Positions 23,458 to 26,819 of a stretch of 26,819 nt of DNA are shown here, one piece after another; positions within the stretch are counted from its first letter, which is position 1, and every line of letters starts with the position of its first letter. The notes under the pieces are model-generated. The model worked only from the letters and a program-made list of their open reading frames with translations, made no database searches and was not told the origin of the DNA. Position numbers and translations under genes: made by a program. Source of the DNA: Pseudomonadota bacterium (GTDB lineage: Bacteria; Pseudomonadota; Gammaproteobacteria; Steroidobacterales; Steroidobacteraceae); assembly GCA_021850555.1 (NCBI GenBank), contig JAJZLX010000528.1:1-26819 (forward strand). The letters are read 5' to 3'.

Positions 23458-23850
23458 CTATCCGCCCTCGATCCGCTCGAGGATCGGGCAGCACGACCCG
23501 GATCCGGTGCAGAGCGCGAGCAGGCGGGTGAGCTCGGCGTGCATTTTCTTCACTTGCCGCATCTGCACTTCGAGCGCATCGCGCTTTCGCTGTGCAAGTT
23601 CCCGCACCGTGCGGCTGGCGCGAGTGGGTGACTCCCGCAGTCGCAACAATTGACGTATGTCGGCGAGACTAAACCCGAGAGCCTGCGCCTGCTTGAGAAA
23701 ACGCACTCGCGCCAAGTCCTCCTCGCGATAGACGCGACGTCCGGCCGCGTTGCGGCCCGGCGGCGGCAAGAGTTGAAGCTTCTCGTAATAGCGCAGCGTA
23801 TCGGGCGTGATGCCGATTGCCTTGGCGGCGCTGCCGATGCTTTGAGTCAT
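23458..23850 (-). CDS. MerR-family metal-responsive regulator, CueR-like ligand pattern
   Basis: The 130-residue protein has the winged HTH (SAAKAIGITPDTLRYYEKLQ, then GRRVYREEDLARVRF), a dimerisation helix, and a C-terminal metal loop CTGSGSCCPILERI with C114, C120 and C121. Where ZntR and MerR have a Cys at about position 79, this has Ser (PTRASRT), the CueR-type pattern associated with monovalent Cu, Ag or Au. I infer a monovalent metal, with low certainty. ATG 23850 is chosen; the longer frame to 24033 would overlap the operator. It is divergent from the exporter genes, which it probably controls. Confidence 0.85.
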   Translation of the reverse strand: MTQSIGSAAKAIGITPDTLRYYEKLQLLPPPGRNAAGRRVYREEDLARVRFLKQAQALGFSLADIRQLLRLRESPTRASRTVRELAQRKRDALEVQMRQVKKMHAELTRLLALCTGSGSCCPILERIEGG

Positions 23851-23940
23851 GGCGAGAGTGCCTCGAGGGGGAGGAACAGCGGGCAAAGCCGCCCGAGCCG
23901 GTACAGGGGATTCTACCCCATACGCGATCGCCGAAAGTCC

Positions 23941-23971
23941 TTGACATGGAGTGCACTCCAGGTTCGAGGAT
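23941..23971 (+). promoter_or_regulatory. MerR-type promoter/operator of the exporter operon
   Basis: TTGACA (23941-23946) and GAGGAT (23966-23971) are separated by 19 bases, the long spacing that MerR regulators correct. The spacer contains a perfect 14-base palindrome TGGAGTGCACTCCA (23947-23960). It sits between the divergent merR (start 23850) and the exporter gene (start 24038). Confidence 0.82.
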
Positions 23972-24037
23972 GACCGGTATGGTGCGTTCCCCAAGCAATT
24001 GCCGCTGCGCGCGATGAGGTCGGAGGAGGCCAAAACG

Positions 24038-25522
24038 ATGACTTCGGGTGCCCGCCGTCACCCGGGTAGCGCGGCGATTCTGCTGGCGGCGAGCGCCCTC
24101 GTGCTGGGCGGTTGCGCAGCGGGCCCGAACTATCGACCTCCGGTGCCGCCGCAGCACTCGGGCTATCTGCGGCTCGCGCCCACGCAGGCTCTGCGCCCCG
24201 GGAGGGGCCAGCCTGCTCAGCGCCTCGTTCCGGGAGCAGACGTTCCACGGCGCTGGTGGTCAATGTTCCGATCCAAACCTCTCGACCGGCTGGTGCGCGC
24301 GGCGCTCTCGGGCAGTCCCACCATCACGGTGGCACGAGAGAGACTCGCTGCCGCGCGGGAGGCGGTCCGGGCGGCAAGAGGCGGCGATTACCCACAAATC
24401 GATGCGTTCGCCACTGCGGAACGTGAAAAGGGTCCGGCGTTCGCCACAGGGTTGCTGCATCCGCGCACCGTGCCGACCTACGACCTGTATTCCGTGGGGC
24501 CCACCGTAGCCTTCGTGCCCGATGTATTCGGGCTCACCGCGCGGCAGGTGCAGGAGCAGTCGGCGTTCGCGGCGCGGCAGGCCGATGAGCTCGAAGCGGC
24601 ACAGCTTGCCGTGACGGGCAACGCCGTGGTTCAGGCTCTGACCCTGGCTTCGCTCCGAGCGCAGCTCGATGCCCTGCACGACATGGCGCGCGACGATCAA
24701 ACGACCCTCGCGCTCGTGCGCCAGCAGTACGCCGCGGGCCAGGTGGACCGTACGGCGGTCGCCCAGGCGCAGGCACAGCTCGCACGCGATCGTGTTCCGG
24801 TGCCGTTTCTGAAGCAACGGGTCGCCGTCTCGACCGATGCGCTCGCGGTGCTCGTGGGGCGCTCCCCCGGTGAGTGGCGACCACCGCGCATCACCCTCGA
24901 TGCCCTTACCTTGCCGCCCGAGCTGCCGCTCACTCTGCCCTCGGCGCTGGTGCGTCAGCGGCCGGATATCCAGGCCGCGCAGGCCGAGCTGCACGCGGCG
25001 AGCGCGGCCGTCGGCGTGGCGACGGCGCGGCTCTATCCGACCCTCACGTTGTCGGCGGCCCTTGCGCCGGCCGCGCTGACGCCCGCGGCGCTCTTTGACG
25101 GATCGAACCTCGATTGGAGCATCTTCTCCGGGATCACCGCGCCGCTATTTCACGGCGGCACGCTGCATGCCGAGAAGCGCGCGGCGGTCGATCGATTTCG
25201 CACCGCCTTGGCCCTCTACCGGCAGACTGTCCTCGAGGCGTTCCGGCAGGTCGCCGACACGCTACAGGCACTCGCGCACGATACCGAGGAGATGCGCGAC
25301 CAGCGGCGCGCGTTAGACGCCGCTCGCCGCATCTGGGATTTGCAACGCAGCCGCTATACGGCTGGCAAAGTCAACCTGGTGCAACTGCTTACGACCGAGC
25401 GTCGCTACGAGCGCACCCGGGTGAGCTATGCCCAGGCGCGAGCCGCGCGCTATCTCGATAGCGCGCAGTTGCTGATCGCCTTGGGCGGCGGTTTTCAAGG
25501 AAAAGTGAGGCAAGCGCGATGA
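24038..25522 (+). CDS. NodT/TolC-family outer-membrane efflux lipoprotein
   Basis: The 494-residue protein begins with a lipoprotein signal: hydrophobic AAILLAASALVL then lipobox LGGC with C26, and AAGPNYRPP, the usual NodT-family start. Two repeats of the outer-membrane factor coiled hairpin follow; examples are VRQQYAAGQVDRTAVAQAQ and LQRSRYTAGKVNLVQLLTTE, with ALVRQRPDIQAAQAEL typical of this family. It forms the outer-membrane tunnel of the tripartite exporter. GGAGGAGG eight bases before ATG 24038 fixes the start; the longer frame from 23951 starts inside the operator. It overlaps the adaptor gene by four bases. Confidence 0.93.
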   Translation: MTSGARRHPGSAAILLAASALVLGGCAAGPNYRPPVPPQHSGYLRLAPTQALRPGRGQPAQRLVPGADVPRRWWSMFRSKPLDRLVRAALSGSPTITVARERLAAAREAVRAARGGDYPQIDAFATAEREKGPAFATGLLHPRTVPTYDLYSVGPTVAFVPDVFGLTARQVQEQSAFAARQADELEAAQLAVTGNAVVQALTLASLRAQLDALHDMARDDQTTLALVRQQYAAGQVDRTAVAQAQAQLARDRVPVPFLKQRVAVSTDALAVLVGRSPGEWRPPRITLDALTLPPELPLTLPSALVRQRPDIQAAQAELHAASAAVGVATARLYPTLTLSAALAPAALTPAALFDGSNLDWSIFSGITAPLFHGGTLHAEKRAAVDRFRTALALYRQTVLEAFRQVADTLQALAHDTEEMRDQRRALDAARRIWDLQRSRYTAGKVNLVQLLTTERRYERTRVSYAQARAARYLDSAQLLIALGGGFQGKVRQAR

Positions 25523-26664
25523 CGATCGAATCCCCTAAGCGGATCCTCGCCCGGCGTTCGGGGCGATCCTGGCTGCTGGGTGCCGGTGTTGCCGTTGCGC
25601 TCATCCTCGTGGTGGGTGTCCTTCTCTTCAAGCCAGCCGCTGTCGCCGTGGCACGAGTCAAGCGTGGCAACCTTCCGGATGAGGTGGAGGCGACCGGTAC
25701 GGTGACCGCGGACGCACTCGCGAACATCGCTGCACAAATTACGGACCGGGTGCAGAGTGTCGCGACCGATCAAGGGGATCTCGTGCACAAGGGTGAGATC
25801 CTTGCAACCCTGGACCCGACCGGTTGGCGCCGCAAGCTCGCGGCGGCCGAGGCGCGCCTTGCAGTCGCGCAGGCCGTGGCGCTCGAGCGCCGGCGAGAGT
25901 GGGTGCGCGAGATGGGTCTGGTGAAGACCGGCGCGGCAAGCGTGCAAGATGCGCAGCAGTACACGGAACGTCTGCAGGTCTCCGTGGCACAAGAGCGGGC
26001 GGCTCGAGCGCAACTGCGTGTACGGCGGTATCAACTGTCATTGACGCGGATTCCGGCGCTACTCGGGGGCATCGTGACGCGGCGATGGGTCGTACCCGGC
26101 GCATCGGTGGTGCCTGGAGAGACGATGTTCACTGTCGCCGATACTCGCCTGATCTATGTTCGCGCGCACTTCGACCAGGATTTCAGCGGCCAGGTGAAAG
26201 CCGGCGAGGCCGCGACGGTCATTCTGCGTGGCCGCCAAAACCAGCCCCTGCACGGCACCGTGTTGCGTATCGACCCTGAGGCGGATGCGGCGACGGAGGA
26301 GTCGGTGGCGGAGGTGGCGTTTCGGATTCCGCCGGAGGAATTTCAGCTCGGTCAATGGGCCAACGTGTTCATCCGGGTCGCCATGGCGAAGGACGCGCTC
26401 TTGGTTCCGAGCGAAGCGGTCGCCTCGATGGCCGGGCGTTCGTTCGTATTCGCTGTGGACCGTCACAACGTCGTCCATCGAGTGCCGGTGCGCATCCTGG
26501 CGCAGAGCCCCCGCTCGCCGTTGGTGGCAGTCTCGGGCGCACTGCGGCTGGGCGAGCAGGTGGCGCTCATGCCGATGGGGCTCAAATCCGGTGAGCGAGT
26601 CTCGCCCCGCACGCCGGGTCAGGGCGGCGGCATGGGCGGGCCCGGCGGCGGGGGCGGGCGGTGA
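25519..26664 (+). CDS. HlyD/MacA-type periplasmic adaptor of the exporter
   Basis: The 381-residue protein has one N-terminal membrane anchor (WLLGAGVAVALILVVGVLLF, about 19-38), a barrel-sandwich lipoyl half (VEATGTVTADALANIAAQ, DQGDLVHKGEILATLDP), a coiled-coil arm, and the second lipoyl/beta-barrel half (GGIVTRRWVVPGASVVPGE, LIYVRAHFDQDFSGQVKAG). This is the membrane-fusion protein of a MacAB- or RND-type pump, linking the permease to the outer-membrane factor. The extreme C-terminus is a Gly-rich tail (GQGGGMGGPGG). It is flanked by overlapping genes on both sides (ATGA and GTGA). Confidence 0.9.
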   Translation: MTIESPKRILARRSGRSWLLGAGVAVALILVVGVLLFKPAAVAVARVKRGNLPDEVEATGTVTADALANIAAQITDRVQSVATDQGDLVHKGEILATLDPTGWRRKLAAAEARLAVAQAVALERRREWVREMGLVKTGAASVQDAQQYTERLQVSVAQERAARAQLRVRRYQLSLTRIPALLGGIVTRRWVVPGASVVPGETMFTVADTRLIYVRAHFDQDFSGQVKAGEAATVILRGRQNQPLHGTVLRIDPEADAATEESVAEVAFRIPPEEFQLGQWANVFIRVAMAKDALLVPSEAVASMAGRSFVFAVDRHNVVHRVPVRILAQSPRSPLVAVSGALRLGEQVALMPMGLKSGERVSPRTPGQGGGMGGPGGGGGR

Positions 26665-26819
26665 ATCTCGCCTTCCGCGACGTCCGCTACCATGGAGTGA
26701 AGTTCTTCAGCTCGACGCTGGGGGTGTCGCTTCTGATCATGGTGGTGGTCACCATCGGCGGCATCATCCGTGGCGTGATCCTGGATTCCTCGACACTGAT
26801 CGAGAAGACCGGCGCGCAG
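26661..26819 (+). CDS. ABC transporter permease (MacB/FtsX-like), N-terminal part only
   Basis: The 53 visible residues from GTG 26661 (NLAFRDVRYHGVKFFSSTLG followed by a hydrophobic helix) look like the start of a FtsX/MacB-type permease: a short amphipathic N-terminus, then the first membrane span and an extracytoplasmic segment (GVILDSSTLIEKTG). The GTG overlaps the adaptor stop. The window ends before the domain is complete, so this rests on context and the N-terminal pattern. The ATPase partner should follow. Confidence 0.7.
   Translation, partial: MNLAFRDVRYHGVKFFSSTLGVSLLIMVVVTIGGIIRGVILDSSTLIEKTGAQ

Noticed and set aside
23851..24037. Extended N-termini for the CueR-like regulator (to 24033) and the NodT protein (from 23951)
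   Set aside because: Both would overlap the MerR operator and begin before the expected transcript start; ATG 23850 and ATG 24038 fit the family N-termini and the ribosome site.

Overview
The window looks like GC-rich proteobacterial chromosome, most likely a gammaproteobacterium. The evidence is Gram-negative envelope genes (a TonB receptor, a NodT-type outer-membrane factor, DsbD), GC-rich third codon positions and tightly overlapping operons. I cannot name the genus. No tRNA, rRNA, CRISPR array or intact insertion sequence is visible. The common thread is heavy metals, periplasmic thiol chemistry and post-translational or radical-SAM chemistry.

Layout. Positions 1-865 (minus) hold the start of a UPF0104 membrane protein. 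Positions 1122-3655 (plus) hold a small conserved protein, a peroxiredoxin-like protein, an L-2-haloacid dehalogenase and a permuted papain-like amidase. Positions 8415-3792 (minus) hold a bufferin operon, bufA-bufB-bufC-doxX, extended by a full dsbD. Facing away from it, 8719-16225 (plus) is a seven-gene run whose members mostly overlap by a few bases: a radical SAM/SPASM protein, a YnjBCD-type ABC importer, a Lpd/MerA-like flavoprotein, and the TIGR04283 and TIGR04282 transferases. A TonB-dependent receptor (18732-16345, minus) converges on it. At 18915-20798 a secreted Cys-Pro repeat peptide (minus) is divergent from an nrsF-type anti-sigma gene coupled to a DUF6969 gene (plus). Positions 20799-21473 carry no intact gene, only a merC-like remnant and an inverted-repeat-bounded segment, next to a Hg-type merR. 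Positions 23850-21931 (minus) hold a second merR, a dsbG-like gene and a TVP38 gene. Positions 24038-26819 (plus) hold a NodT/HlyD/MacB-FtsX-type tripartite exporter that runs off the window.

How it fits together. The main observation is a shared promoter signature, GTAACC-N16-CGAATC, found exactly upstream of both bufA and the Cys-Pro repeat peptide. A one-mismatch version (GAAACC-N16-CGAA) lies upstream of nrsF. This matches the motif I recall for the Caulobacter ECF sigma factor SigF, whose anti-sigma factor is NrsF and whose targets include the gig/buf operons. The window therefore appears to contain most of a metal-responsive ECF regulon: bufferin precursor, its maturation enzymes, a thiol-reducing system, a second Cys-rich secreted peptide and the anti-sigma factor. 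The sigma gene itself is not in the window. A perfect palindrome in a MerR-type promoter ties the second MerR to the exporter. The seven-gene radical-SAM/ABC/transferase operon is the best candidate for an uncharacterised biosynthetic or uptake system.
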